Origin: Imbricaverruca yamaguchii
Lineage: Eukaryota; Arthropoda; Thecostraca; Neoverrucidae
NCBI GenBank assembly: GCA_034440575.1
Contig: JAOTOL010001269.1
Location: 434,001 to 498,000 of the forward strand
Direction of reading: 5' to 3'
DNA length: 64,000 nt
Shown here piece by piece: positions 11,532 to 23,475 of the stretch; the first letter of the stretch is position 1; every line of letters starts with the position of its first letter. Made by a program: the position numbers and the translations under genes. Under the pieces are notes generated by a model that saw only the letters and a program-made list of their open reading frames with translations, searched no databases and had not been told where the DNA came from.

Positions 11532-13097
11532 ATTGGATAGCTTGGATGCAGTATTCCAAATGTGGCCTGCCATATGCACAGTATGGCTTCCTGATGACTT
11601 CCTCACTTCTGTATGGTGCATTCCTATTTGTTGCCCAAAGCATTATCAGTGCCTTCTTCCTGGCTTCCTTGGTCTGTTCTGATGCCCCCAATTTTGTGTT
11701 TATAATAGCACCTAAATCCTTCTGTTGAGTCACTGATAGCACTTAGCTGCCCATCAAATATGGAGCCTTCATTTGCCGCTTACCTACATGCATGATTTTG
11801 CACTTATCAAAATTAAATTTCATTTGCCGTTCTTCGGACCACTTCACAAGCTCGTCTAAGTCTTTCTGCAGAGAGATATGCTCATTGTGACCTGTTATTG
11901 CCCTAAAGACCTTCAAATCATCCGCAAATTTCAAAACCTCACTACTTAGGCCACTTTCAATGTTATTTACAAATATAATGAACAGTAGTGGCCCCAGTTT
12001 TGACCCCTGGGGGATCCAACTAAGAACATTTTGCCATGATGACTTTGTACCATTTGGTATCACTCTTTATTGTCTATCTGAAAGGCACAACTCTAGCCAG
12101 TTTAAGATGCTACCTGCAATACCATGGGCCTGCTGCTGCATCATTGACCGTTTATGGGGTACCTTGTCAAAGGCCTTACTAAAGTCATGATATGCTACAT
12201 CAACCTGATTTCCCTGATCAAATAGTTCTGTGGCGAAGTTAAAAAGTCCAAGAGATTTGTGAGGCACGATCGCCCTTTTCCAAACCCATGATGAGTATCT
12301 CGAATCAATCTGTTTCATTCCAGATAGCTAACTATTATATCCTTGATAATTGATTCGAGTACCTTACAGACTAGGGATGTGAGACTTACTGGCCTATAGT
12401 TTTCAACTTTCCCTCTTTCTCCCTTCTTGAAAATAGGAACTACATTCACCCTTTTCCAATCTGTTGGAATTTAATTTTATGAAACTAGTCTACAAAATAT
12501 TATATTAAGTGGAAATGCCAATTCCTTTTCAAGTTCCCTCAATGATACCCTAGCATAAATTTCATCAGGTCCTGCTGCCTTGTTTGGCTTTATTTTCCTG
12601 ATATGATTGGAAACATCATCACTATCAATGAAATCAACGTCATTTATCCGATCACATGTCACTGAACTATGGTGTACGGTCGGCAGATTGGTCATATCTT
12701 CCAATGTAAACACTGATTTAAACTGCTTGCCCAGCTCTTCAGCCATCTCACTATCCTCACACAATATAGTCCAATTTACTTCCAGTGGACCAATTGTGCT
12801 CAAGAAAAGTTTACTCAGGTTGTAGAAACTTAAAAAAACAAAAACATTTTGCTGTCCCCATTACAGCTCCTAGCCAAATCCAGTTCTTTTGCTCGCTTTG
12901 CTGGTCTGGCTTTTTGCTTCACAGTGTCTCTAGCTTTTCGATACGCCTTTATATTTACGATATTCGAAGCTTCCTTAAACACTCTAAATGCAGCTTTCTG
13001 GAGAATTCTTCTTCCCATCTTATGGCACTTAAAGCCGATGTCATGCAGTCAAACTCTGCTCTGTTGAAATTAGGACCCTTTACCAAATTATCCTTAA

Positions 13098-13929
13098 CCC
13101 GCGCCGTCTTTCCGGTCAAATCCTCACAACCTCGTTTCGGGGGGGGGGGCGGTTGAAGACGCCCCTCTAAAATTTAAGCTAAGCATCGCACGAAAACGAA
13201 AGAGGCATCATCGGAAAGCGCGCGACGAGTAGGGTCCGGATCCATCCTCCAAAACAATTTCTCCTCAAAAGTGACGTCACCAGGGGGGCTAGATTTTCAC
13301 GACGTTTCACGACTTACATTATGTTTTTTACTCTGGGGAGTTCATTTTGGGATATATGAAAAGAAAAGAAAAATGTATTTGGAATGAGAAAAGGACAACG
13401 AAATCGACCAGGGCTATAATTTTTGGGCCCCCCAATTTTTTTTATTTCAAAATTTTTAGTTTCCAAGTTTTCTTTAATTTTCCTTTTCCATTGGGTAGAG
13501 CAGACCGAGAAACGTTGTTGGAAATGAACTTGCCCTAATAAAAAGTGCTTACTTTAGCCAGAATCCTCTATTTGAACTGCAATTTTGCAAATACGGAAAT
13601 TTTATATGTAGTCACAAACGAAAAAAAAAGAAGAAATATTCCACTCGTACGTTTTGTTGCATCCGTAAAGACAAGCAAACGCTGAAAGTTTCATTAAAAT
13701 ATCTACATCCGTTAAAGCGTGACGATTGGTTTAACTTTTTTGGAGGTGACCTCACTTGACCTTGACTAACTCGTTGACCCTAGATGACCTGACCTAAAAG
13801 GTTTGAATCATCATGTGAAATTGATGTGAGAAAGGGCATGCAAAATTTGGGCGCGCTCCCGCGCGCAATTTGTCCGCTATCCGCGAAAAACCTGAGGGGG
13901 CGGTTGAAGGCCTCCCGAGACGGGACGGG
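13098..13929 (-). mobile_element. piggyBac-like MITE, copy A (832 bp)
   Basis: Flanked by TTAA (13094-13097) and a decayed TTCA (13930-13933). Termini are CCCGCGCCGT... and ...GAGACGGGACGGG, with subterminal inverted blocks containing CGGTTGAAG next to the CGAGACGGG/CTCGGG motif. No transposase frame. It matches copies B (inverted relative to it) and C along its whole length, including the GTGACGTCACC motif. The TTAA target site and CCC...GGG ends are characteristic of piggyBac elements. It lies in the LINE endonuclease region. Confidence 0.85.
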
Positions 13930-14172
13930 TTCATAATTTCCATTACATGTGCCTTGAATCTAATTATGTTATGGTCACTTCTTCCCAGAGTTTCTCCTAC
14001 AGTCAAACCTTAACCAAGTCACCCAAATCCGAGAATACAAGGTCCGAGAATGAGCCATGCTTGGTGGGTTCCGTTACAAACTAGTTTAAGAACTAGTCCT
14101 CTTCAAGTCGTTTCCTAAACACTTTTCATGTTGCGGAGCCAACACCAACATTTTCATAACCTTTTATATTAA

Positions 14173-14999
14173 CCAGTCCCGTCTCGGGGTCTTCAACCGC
14201 CCCCTCAGGTTTTTCGCGGATAGCGGACGAACGGCGCTCGGCAGCGCGCCCAAATTTGGCATACCTTTTCCTACATTAATTTGACATGCTGATTAAAAAT
14301 GTGTAGGTCAGGTCATCTAAAGTCAACGAGTTAGTCAAGGTCAAGTGATGTCACCTCCAAAAATGTTCAACCAGCCGTCACGCTTTAATGGATAAAGATA
14401 TTTTAATGAAACTTTCAGCGTTTGCTTATATTTAGGGATGCAATAAAACGTACGAGTGGAATTTTCATTTCATTTTGCTTTTTGACTATATGTAAACTTT
14501 GTGTGTTTCCCAAATTGTAGTTCAAATACAGGATTCTGGCTAAAGTAAGGATTTTTTATTAGGGAAAGTTGCCTTCCAACAACGTTTCTCGTTCTGCTCT
14601 ACCCACTGGAAAAGGAAAGATTAAGAACACTTGAAAACTCAAAATTTTGAAATTTCCTTAAAAAAATTTAGGGAGGGGGAATTATAGCCCTGGTCGATTT
14701 CGCTGTCCTTTTCTCATTGCAAATAAATTTTGTTTTTTCATATATCCCAAAATGAACTCCCCAGAGTCAAAAACATAATATAAGTCGTGAAAAGTAGTGA
14801 AAATATATCCCCCTGGTGACGTCACTTTTGAGGGGAAGTGTTTTGGAGGGTGTACCCGGACCCTAATAGTCGAGTGCTTTCCGATTACACCGCTTTCGTT
14901 TTCGTGCAACGATTAGTTTAGATTTTAGAGAGGGGTCTTCAACCGCCCCCCACCCCACCGAGACGGGGTGGGAGGATTTGACTGGAAAGACAGCGCAGG
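14173..14999 (+). mobile_element. piggyBac-like MITE, copy B (827 bp)
   Basis: Flanked by exact TTAA at 14169-14172 and 15000-15003. Starts CCAGTCCCGTCTCGGGG and ends ...ACAGCGCAGG. Same family as copies A and C. It is in opposite orientation to copy A, 240 bases away, so A and B form a large imperfect inverted repeat. Inserted in the LINE directly after the codons for G-D-F-N. Confidence 0.9.
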
Positions 15000-15240
15000 T
15001 TAAAGTCACCAAGAAGAAGGCACTTCCTCTGAAAGTTTCTACTGGTTTCATCACAAATCACCTTATCAAGCTCCAGTTGCTGATAATGTGGCAGGGTTCC
15101 TGGTAGGTAGAAAGCTCCTATAGGTTCAGTGATTGTGTTGCAAAATAATCGTTGAGAGTAATTTGTATTGTCGATGTCGTTTGTGTTTTCAGTGACGTCT
15201 GATTTTATAAGTGGTGGGAGTGTATAGTTTTGCATTCATT

Positions 15241-16345
15241 CTAGTAAGCTTTTGAGTACCTGGTGATAATTTTCATGACTTTGTGAGAGAGAAGAGTCCT
15301 AGCCGAGTGGTGTGATATGAAAGTGGCAGCCTCAGGGGCTGCAGCCAATTATACGGAAACGTAGACAGGGAAGCAGTCGAGGCGTGGAAGTAAAGGCAGC
15401 CTTTCATTATCCATAGTGTTGTCAGTGTTACCAGTGGAAATTGACCGCTGTGACTTCACACGTTTTCGGCTGTTCTGGCTGGGTCCAGAATTGGCTTGGC
15501 GAGTTCAAGTGTGCCTGTTGTATTCATAAGATTGTAATCGAATGAGGTTATGCCGCTACGCTGGATTTCGTTCTGTTGTTCTGCTAAGCTAAATGCTCGC
15601 TGTGTCTGCATCTCCCAAAGCAATGGGTGTTGTTTGTATGCATGTTTGGCTACGAGATATGCTTGCGGTCAGCCGATCAACAAATTACGCTTATCTGTTA
15701 TGCGATCTGCGCGAAGGAAGGTAGATATTACTTATAATCAATGTTACTTGCAGTACCTTGGTCAAAAGCCAGACAAACTCTTCTCCGGAGAGTTCTGAGT
15801 CATGGAATATTGTAGCTGGAAGCGATTTGTGTACGAGAACAATCATGTTCGCCCGCATGTCTGTTTCTATTGTGTAAGGAATGTGGTTGGAAATAATGTG
15901 GGTATGTGATGTGGAACATAATGATGTCGAAATAGTGATGTAATGGGTAGAATCTTCAATGTACTGCACAATTAAGTCTCGTTTATGTCCATGTGATATC
16001 GTGGATGTTGCTCGTGGAAGCAAATTGTTCCAACTCTTGTAGTTTGTTGCACGCTGTGATGCTTTCGATGTTAACGTGTGCTATTCCGAGTGGTTTGTGT
16101 GCTGCCTCGTGCGAAACCTGTTGGCCTTTGTTGTGTTCATTTGCTATCCCAATTGTGAAATGGACCGGTGTTGTGGCTGCATTGTGCTGGGAGTGCTTGT
16201 TGTTTTTGTATTAGATGTTCGGTGTTTTATTGTTCGCTGGGGTATTGCTGTGTTTGGGAGTGGGCACAATACAACCAATCAAATGGATTTCACGTCGCCA
16301 CGCCGCGGTTTCACATGGACATGCACAGACGCACACGCACACCCA
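15241..16345. other. No recognised feature
   Basis: Only short frames; nothing recognised. It adjoins the 5' end of the recognisable LINE and may contain further decayed LINE sequence. Confidence 0.5.
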
Positions 16346-16346
16346 C

Positions 16347-16564
16347 TCACCGGCATATCGGATGCTTTGCGCACATCTCGGATGCATTGCGTACAAAACG
16401 CATCTTGAATACATTGCGTACACAATACATATCGGATGCATAGTATACACAAACACATCTTGGATGCATTGCATCCACAACACATCTCAGATGCATTGCC
16501 CACACAACATATATCGGATGCGTTGCGTACACAGCACATCTCGAATACGTCGCGTATACAACAC
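16347..16564. repeat. Degenerate 27-28 bp minisatellite (about 8 units)
   Basis: Units of the type ATCTCGGATGCATTGCGTAC plus ACAACAC, spaced 27-29 bases, with 15-30% divergence between units. Confidence 0.85.
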
Positions 16565-17456
16565 ACCAAAGCAAGCATTTCGCGTCACATTTCAGAACGT
16601 CGTGACACATCTGTCCACGCCACGATCTGCTACTTGCAAGGTAAACTTCATCAGAATCATCTGCTTTGAGGTAGGCTAAATTTGGTGCTTGACTGTAGAA
16701 CACACTTCAATTTTTCAAGAAGACAGAGTAGATAAGCTTCTTTTTCTTCTTGGCGACCAGAAGTGTCTGTAGGATGGCCTGCATACTTGGGGATAGCGGC
16801 TCGCTAATTCATCTGTCATTGCCTTTGTGCCGTTCCGACATCCGGCTGAACAGAGAACGTCTCTGACCGAGCCTGACCTGACCCCACTGTGAGAAGCGGC
16901 GGATGATCCGCCTCTGAACACCGACCAGGAAGCATTCGGACGGGTGATGCTCGTGCAGAGGTGCCTCGGGCAAGATGCGGTCAGCCGAATCCCGAACAGT
17001 TGTCCGCGCGCTTTCTGGTCTGTTGTGTCTATTTCATGTGGGCCGGCGACGACATTTCCGCTGACTATCAGCAAGGGGCATTCACCTGTCTCCACAGAAT
17101 TCCTCAGCTGGATTGCTTCCTCGGCATATTCAACCTTGAACTCCAAAAGTACCGCTTGCTTTTCATTTCCATAAAATTCACAGTTTCGAACTCGCTCGCC
17201 CAGTGAAATCAGGGACTCCTTCAGTGAATCAGAGATCTGTGTTCAGTGTATCAGTGACCTGTATTCCGCACATGCACGACCAGACGCTTGATGATTTCCC
17301 AGATGACCCATTGTATCGCCGAGTCCACCAGCGCCCTTGCGAGTCCTTGCGCATGACGTCACGCAGTGGTTCGTGGATTTTCCCAGCCGGTTCTTTAGCT
17401 GCCTTTCTCCCAGGCGCAAAACAGCTGCTCCGGTCCGACGGGGCAGTCGTGCGTCC
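16565..17456. other. No recognised feature
   Basis: Mixed-composition sequence with frames on both strands; none recognised. Confidence 0.5.
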
Positions 17457-18028
17457 ATGTACCTGCGCCGGGAGCCCATGTACCTGCGCCGGGAGCCCGT
17501 GTACCTGCGCCGGGAGCCCGTGTACCTGCGCCGGGAGCCCGTGTACCTGCGCCGGGAGCGCGTGTACCTGCGCCGGGAGCCCGTGTACCTGCGCCGGGAG
17601 CCCGTGTACCTGCGCCGGGAGCCCGTGTACCTGCGCCGGGAGCCCGTGTACCTGCGCCGGGAGCCCGTGTACCTGCGCCGGGAGCCCGTGTACCTGCGCC
17701 GGGAGCGCGTGTACCTGCGCCGGGAGCCCGTGTACCTGCGCCGGGAGCCCATGTACCTGCGCCGGGAGCCCGTGTACCTGCGCCGGGAGCCCGTGTACCT
17801 GCGCCGGGAGCCCATGTACCTGCGCCGGGAGCGCGTGTACTTGCGCCGGGAGCCCATGTACCTGCGCCGGGAGCCCGTGTACCTGCGCCGGGAGCCCATG
17901 TACCTGCGCCGGGAGCCCGTGTACCTGCGCCGGGAGCCCGTGTACCTGCGCCGGGAGCCCGTGTACCTGCGCCGGGAGCGCGTGTGCAGGGGTGTTTCGC
18001 CCGTATACCTGCGCTGGAAGCTCTGTGT
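17457..18028. repeat. 21 bp GC-rich minisatellite (about 25 units)
   Basis: Units of 21 bp reading [GA]TGTACCTGCGCCGGGAG[CC/CG]C, almost identical from 17457 to about 17981, with two diverged units after that. As 21 is seven codons, all frames remain open: Y-L-R-R-E-P-V on plus and Q-V-H-G-L-P-A on minus. Sites of GAGCGCG variants recur every 5-8 units, without a strict higher-order period. No start, splice or signal sequence supports a gene. Confidence 0.97.
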
Positions 18029-18332
18029 AGGGGTGTCCGACTCGTTTGCAGTGACAAGAATCGGTTGGGCGCTGGAATGCGACTCCTGTGCAAGGACTTC
18101 CGATGATGGCGACGTTTGAGGTGGTTTCGCCCTGATCGGACCAGAAAACCGCGCTATGCGACGGCAACCTCTTGGACGACTGGATCGTGTCAGAGTGGAC
18201 GAACCTCTCTCTGTTACCTCTGGCCATCATTTCCTCGTCGTGGCTTAACTGTAGAATGACCATGAGCAAACTGTGAGGCATGAAGAAATGAGGCGTAAGG
18301 AAATGACCGTCAGGTGAAAAGGTAGAGTTAAA

Positions 18333-18396
18333 CGGGAAAGCAACCGTAGCCTTTCCCGCCATAAGGCAAGCGTTCATCCACTGGACCACCGAGTCC
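18333..18396 (-). mobile_element. Possible tRNA-derived SINE head
   Basis: Minus strand shows a box A-like TGGTCCAGTGGATGAACGC (18370-18388) and a weaker box B-like GGTTGCTTTCCCG (18333-18345) at tRNA-like spacing. The box B deviates at three positions, so this is either a decayed SINE head or a tRNA pseudogene. Confidence 0.4.
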
Positions 18397-19471
18397 CAAA
18401 ACATCCGCGTTCTCAGTACCACCTGCGCATTCTTCGAGCAGTTGCCCCGTTCGTGTTAGGGTGGCATATCTACACTTCAACGTACAGTTGCAAGGCACAT
18501 TCTTCATCCCTATTATGCGTCTCTGAGACTCTGGGACCGCCATCGATGAAGAAAAATATAGAGAAGTAAGGACATAGATAAACGGAGATCGAACCACACT
18601 TATAGGAAAACAAAATTAGTGGATATTGTCAAAATATAATGGGGGGGAAAATGGATGTTTTTTTAGTATTGACACTGAGTGCTATTGACATATGTTCTTG
18701 CGATTGAAGCGGCAAGTGTTCCTTCAATGTTGGTTTTATCCCCACCCCAATAATTTCACCCTATGGTGTGACTCAGAGCTCTTATTGAGTGTCTCCCCTC
18801 CCCAATGCATTTAGGCCCACCCACTGCCTTCACATATAGTGCTCCCCCTCCCCCCCCCAAAAAAAAACGAATTAAACCCTGTGGGTGGAAACACTGGGTT
18901 GGTTGGCGCGATCAGGATCCGCCCCACCAGCTCCACAGATCTGGAAAGTTTGAGTGGGTCTGGGTGGATCCGGGTAGGTCCAGGGGAGGTACCATGATGT
19001 TTTGGTATGTCGCTTCCTACCGCTTAAGTGTTAGACATTGTGGTCTCTGCACACTATGATCCCTGGACATTAGGGACGAACGTCAGAGACGAAGTACTTT
19101 TCGGAAAATCCGCGTAGTGTTTTTTTTGCCTTTGGTCATAAGGAACATGAAGCATATTTTGTTGTCATTTTTTATTTCAAACTTTTGCTGACCAACAATC
19201 TTTAAAATCCACTTTAAAGTCCGGAATTTACCCAAATATATGCTAAATTTGTTCTCATTTCCTTCCTAATTAAGATAGAACAATGACACAAGTTACATCA
19301 TGTTGCACGGAACGTGATGAATCCATCGATACCAACCATGATGACCTAAGGTCACGGGTTCTTCCTCCAGGTCAGGCCATTGACCTCAATTTAGCCAAAA
19401 ATGTATATTTTCGTAACTTTCCGGGGTTTATATTGTGACGGTTACAGAAGAAATGAACAAAATTTGGAATA
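18397..19471. other. No recognised feature
   Basis: Low-complexity C and A runs near 18840-18870; otherwise nothing recognised. Confidence 0.5.
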
Positions 19472-19590
19472 GGTTACCGATATGGGTACTATTCGGTACC
19501 CATATCCGTACCGATATGGGTACCGATATGTGTACCATCTGCGATAACATCACACCTGTGATAATATCACAGTTTGTGATATTATATAAT
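19472..19590. repeat. Cluster of overlapping palindromes
   Basis: ACCGATATGGGTAC and its complement (GTACCCATATCCGT) alternate around 19476-19535, and TGTGATAATATCACA (19556-19570) is followed by TTTGTGATATTATA. The region can fold into several alternative hairpins. Confidence 0.7.
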
Positions 19591-19967
19591 GTAGCATTTC
19601 CTCTCAAGGTCGGAGGTCACGAGAGGTCAAAGTTCAGAGGTCACAGACCAAATTTTGAAAGTGTCCGAGATTCCAGGTTTGAAAGTAATAAACGTAAATT
19701 TTGGTGCAGAATTCGAATCTAACACTCAAAAGTATCATAGCTGATCATAAATAATGTTTCATGTGAAAAAGTATACGGATGGTGCATTCGACTATGTGTA
19801 TCATTAACAAGAATGTAAATCATATATCGAACGGTCACAGGTGATACATTTGTAACAGACGACAGGACAAAAAAAAACACGTCATGGGGGAAGAGGCCTA
19901 TCGGGTTACAATAACAGACAGTTGCTACCAATGATATTACTGCACGCATGTTACGTTTGCTTTCTCC

Positions 19968-20520
19968 CTACTCCTCCAGGATCTGTTGCATTCGCATCAT
20001 GTCACGTTTAGTAGCAAATACTGGCAGCAGCTCCCTGTGAACGGCTCGAGCCCGAATGAATCCGTCTCGGCGGTCGAACCCGTACACTGCGGCAGATGCC
20101 GCCGTTACCTCCTTCACTATGCGTTCGGTGCCCTGCGTATGAGCAGCGTAGGTGGGAGCAATCATCGGAGTTTCAATGAACTCCTTCACCTGATCGCTGC
20201 TGAGACCGCAAGTGAGCACCGGCTCATGTGCATTATTCCAGTCTATCAGTTCCTCTAGCTTGGTGGCTCTCTCGTTCAGCTGGGGCTTTCTCATTTCCCT
20301 GACAGGCATGTCCCCTCGATCATCGCCCTCGCGCAGCTGGAGGATTTTGGTGACACCAAAGTTCCGTTCGGTGCGGCTGCTGCTGCACACCATCGGTTGC
20401 AGGATCGCCTCACTATGACCAGGCACTACGCTTGATGTGTGGTGCAATATCGTCCTGAACCACCCGATCCTGTTACCGGAGGCATCGAAGGCGCAATCGG
20501 CTTCGCGAAGAAAGGAGTGT
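19968..20520 (-). pseudogene. Fragment of the long-TIR transposase family (C-terminal part)
   Basis: Minus-strand frame of about 160 residues ending at 19968. It contains G-H-S-E-A-I-L-Q-P, E-E-L-I-D-W-N-N-A-H-E-P, H-T-Q-G-T-E-R-I-V-K-E-V-T and D-R-R-D-G-F-I-R-A-R. The same blocks in the same order occur in the genes at 24308-25014 (S-Q-E-L-I-S-W, H-G-Q-S-V-E-R-C-V-K, R-R-D-G-Y-I-R-A-R) and 39514-40704 (M-E-L-I-D-W, H-S-Q-T-V-E-R-M-V-K-V-V-T). Similar frames extend weakly upstream to about 20520. No N-terminal catalytic motifs remain here, and I could not find terminal repeats around it. Confidence 0.7.
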
Positions 20521-21054
20521 AGTGCATGAATAAAATATGGAAACGCTTAGGTATACGATGACAAACAGTAATTTTCAGGATGTGTAGGGAGTAGCATGCG
20601 AAGTGACATCAATCGCATAACAGTCATTTTCATCTATGACAACATTCCAGTTGACCATGTTTGGTTCCATTAACCTGTCATGAAATTAACCTGACTTGAC
20701 CTCGGTGACCTAAAATGACCTTGAAACTATATAGCATAATAATATACATCAAACAAGTCGCTAGTGTTGCCAATAATACTTCCCTTTTGCCAATACACGG
20801 GAAGCGCATCAGCGCCTATTTTTCTGGTCTGACTCTACGAAATTTGTTGAATTTAACTAATTCGAAGACAAAAATTCGGTCGATTTCCGTTGTTCTTACA
20901 TGAAACGACGCGCCAGTCATTTCGAAGCAGGTATGCAAAGAATGACGTATATCGACCGGTAAAATCTGGAGTCATGTACGAAAAACAGAAGGGGTGGACG
21001 GAATTCACCCCCTCCCCACTCGATTGCGCGTGGACAACATGTTTTATTGAGGTT
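20521..21054. other. No recognised feature
   Basis: Nothing recognised between the transposase fragment and the LINE RNase H fragment. Confidence 0.5.
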
Positions 21055-22672
21055 AGAGACGAAGCCTTCAATGTCATTATAACATACTCGGTGAATAGCA
21101 TTATTGTCTACAATTGTTTTACCCATCAAGCCAATTTATTCAAGTGATACTAACTCGCCTGACATCTTTGAACAGAGCGAATAAGAAGACTGTACTGTGT
21201 TGGGTACCTAGCCATACCGGTATCACTTGCAACGAGCTCGCTGATGCTTCTGAAAAGCGCCGCCCATTCTAGTTGGACTCTAGACTCCTCTCCCGGCGAG
21301 GGATTTCTACTGAGAGGCATCTGTTTTTATTAAAGACAAGTAGCAAGAAGATTTGAATTATCAGGTTTCGGATACATACAGATATATAAAAACAATTTCT
21401 GGTACCATGGCCGTTGTCACTGAAGAAGTGTGGGAGGGAGGAGGTAAACTTAACCCGTCCCGTCTCGGGGGGGTCTTCAACCGCCTCCCTCAGGTTCTTC
21501 GCGGATAGCGGACGAACGGCGCGCGGCAGCGCGCCCAAATTTGGCAAACCTTTTCCCACATCAATTTGACACGCTGATTCAAAACTTTTAGGTCAGGTCA
21601 TCTAGGGTCAACGAGTTAGTCAGGGTCAAGTGAGGTCACCTCCAAAAAAGTTCAACCAGTCGTCACGCTGTAACGGATACCGATATTTTAATGAAACTTT
21701 CAGCGTTGGCTTATCTTTACGGATGCAACAAAACGTACGGGTTGAATGTTTCATTTTTCGTTTTTCACTACATATAAATTTTGCGTATTTGACATATTGC
21801 AGTTCGAACACAGGATTCTGGTTAAAGTAAGCATTTTTTATTAGGGAAAGTTGACTTCCGACATTTCTTGGTCTCCTCTACCCAATGGAGAATGAAAATT
21901 AAAGAAAACTTGAAAACTCAAAATTTTGAAATTAAAAAAAATAATTTGTTTATTTTTCGGGGCCAAAACAAATATAGCCCTGGTCGATTTCGCTGTCCTT
22001 TTCGCATTCCAAATAAATTTTGTTTTTCATATATCCCCCAAAATGAACTCCACAGAGTAAAAAACATAATGCAAGTCGTGAAAATCTAGCACCCCTGGTG
22101 ACGTCACTTTGTGGAGAGAAAAAATTTGGGGGGTAGACCCGGACCCTACTCGTCGAGCGCTGATGACACCTCTTTCGTTTTCGTGCGATGCTTAGTTTGG
22201 ATTTTAGAGGGTGTCTTCAACCGACCCCCTCCCCCTCCCCCGAGACGGGGTGGGAGGATTTGACAGGAAAAACGGCGCGGGTTAAACGCCTGCGAATATG
22301 GCACACATACATTACACACAGACATCTTCTAATCAATGAGGCGAAACCACACTATTTTCGATGCGACGCACCTACGACAGTTCACCACATGCCGTTTTCA
22401 TGCCTCAATTTTTGGGAGGAACGAAGACCTTACCTTAGTCCAAACTTTCATGCAACATTGTAGGTACAATGATGCTTTAGAACACAGTTCGGGGGTCCTT
22501 GCTACGAGGAAAATATACCGTTGCTTAGCGGGTACTCAGTTTCAAATAATTTATCCCTTTCCATAACAGGCACACTGAATGCCATATCATGTTCTGAAGG
22601 ATACACCAGGGCGCTAAATAACCACTGGCAGATCAGACGCCCTAAAACCCAAATAAACAAAACAAAATAATT
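21055..22672 (+). pseudogene. LINE RNase H and 3' end, split by MITE copy C
   Basis: Plus strand 21060-21260 translates, with one frameshift, to a Y-S-V-N-S-I-I-V segment, C-F-T-H-Q-A-N-L, L-N-R-A-N-K-K-T-V and W-V-P-S-H-T-G-I-T-C-N-E-L-A-D. This is the RNase H domain of I/Jockey-type LINEs. After the MITE the frame resumes with R-L-R-I-W-H-T-Y-I-T-H-R-H-L-L and F-W-E-E-R-R-P-Y-L-S-P, the C-terminal zinc-knuckle region with eroded cysteines. If the MITE and one TTAA are removed, the frame E-G-G-G-K-L-K-R-L-R-I-W is continuous. The 3' tail ACGCCCTAAAACCCAAATAA matches the tail of the minus-strand LINE at 29335, so both belong to one family. Confidence 0.85.
21454..22281 (+). mobile_element. 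piggyBac-like MITE, copy C (828 bp)
   Basis: Exact TTAA flanks at 21450-21453 and 22282-22285. Begins CCCGTCCCGTCTCGGGG and ends GGCGCGGG. Same orientation as copy B and within 5 bases of its length. The interior has no transposase. It interrupts the RNase H-end coding sequence of a LINE. Confidence 0.92.
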
Positions 22673-23475
22673 CAATCAGACAAAGTCCTTATATGCACAT
22701 CGTTGTTGAGTTTTGAGCAAGAAGGGTCTGTTGGATAATTCGTTTCCGAACATTTATGGCCCATTCCAGTGTCACTGAATGTTCGTAAGGGCACCCATGA
22801 GACTTCAATATTACCTGTGTGTGCCAGTAATAGCTAATAATAGCATGTGTTTTGCAAAATATCGTGGCCTAATTATTGTTAGCAAAATTCTCAGTGACCA
22901 TCAAACAAGCTAACCTGATAGCAATTGAATGAATAGCGCTTATGGGACATCAAAATGTACTTGAACAGCAGAAGCCATGCTTAATGTTCACCGTACTTTG
23001 CGTGCGGTGCATTGCTTTACGCCAGAACTGGAGGAAACTTCGTTAATTGCCGGGAAACTTCGCGGGAGTCTACTCTCGACATGTCATATACATATGTATG
23101 ACATATGCCTTAGCCCAGCAAGCAAATAAACAAATCTTCGAATTCAGCGTGCTAGGGTAAAATTGAAACGGCGTCGGAGATCCAGTTCAACTTAAGGTTC
23201 AATAATGTTTTGCGAACGCCGTTAGGCCACATGTATGGAAACTGATGAAATACCAGCTACCCAAAACTTGAACAGCACCACCATTTTTCATTTGTTTCGG
23301 GCTAGATTCGAAAAACACAAGACTAGGAGGTTGGCTCGACTCTCCTTTTCATCCAAGGGCAAGGACCTCACAGTATCTGCATTCATGCTGTCAAAGCATC
23401 GAGCCCGACTTACCACACAGATGTTAAAATACTGACTTTGTTTTGGCTACGACGCATTGCGAAGAGGGACTGAGC
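22673..23475. other. No recognised feature
   Basis: Nothing recognised. Confidence 0.5.

Larger units (their letters stand above)
10720..15240 (-). pseudogene. Jockey/CR1-type LINE ORF2, interrupted by two MITEs and a SINE
   Basis: Reading the minus strand from 15240 downward gives a colinear non-LTR ORF2. The endonuclease segment ends in L-L-L-G-D-F-N at 15004, resumes with the S-F-S-D-L-V-F and G-R-S-D-H-N-I-I-R-F block (13934-14168), then a linker (12830-13018). The RT domain follows: N-K-A-A-G-P-D (about 12570), D-F-S-K-A-F-D-K-V-P-H (about 12180), P-Q-G-S-x-L-G-P-L-L-F (about 11990) and the catalytic F-A-D-D-L-K-V-F (about 11910). The thumb and C-terminus include R-A-T-Q-M-V and R-G-D-L-I-E-V-F-K-F-V-R-G (about 11060). 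There are many frameshifts and stops, so it is dead. Insertions split it exactly where TTAA sites or the SINE occur. I see no RNase H domain, which supports the Jockey/CR1 group. Confidence 0.9.

Noticed and set aside
16715..17206. Open frames on both strands before the 21 bp array
   Set aside because: No recognisable motif; codon pattern on neither strand is convincing.
19600..19660. Cluster of AGGTCA nuclear-receptor half-sites
   Set aside because: Short hexamers in repetitive sequence with irregular spacing and no nearby gene.
19735..20640. Terminal inverted repeats around the transposase fragment at 19968
   Set aside because: Compared the flanks by eye in inverted orientation; only short scattered matches, below what the other three elements show.
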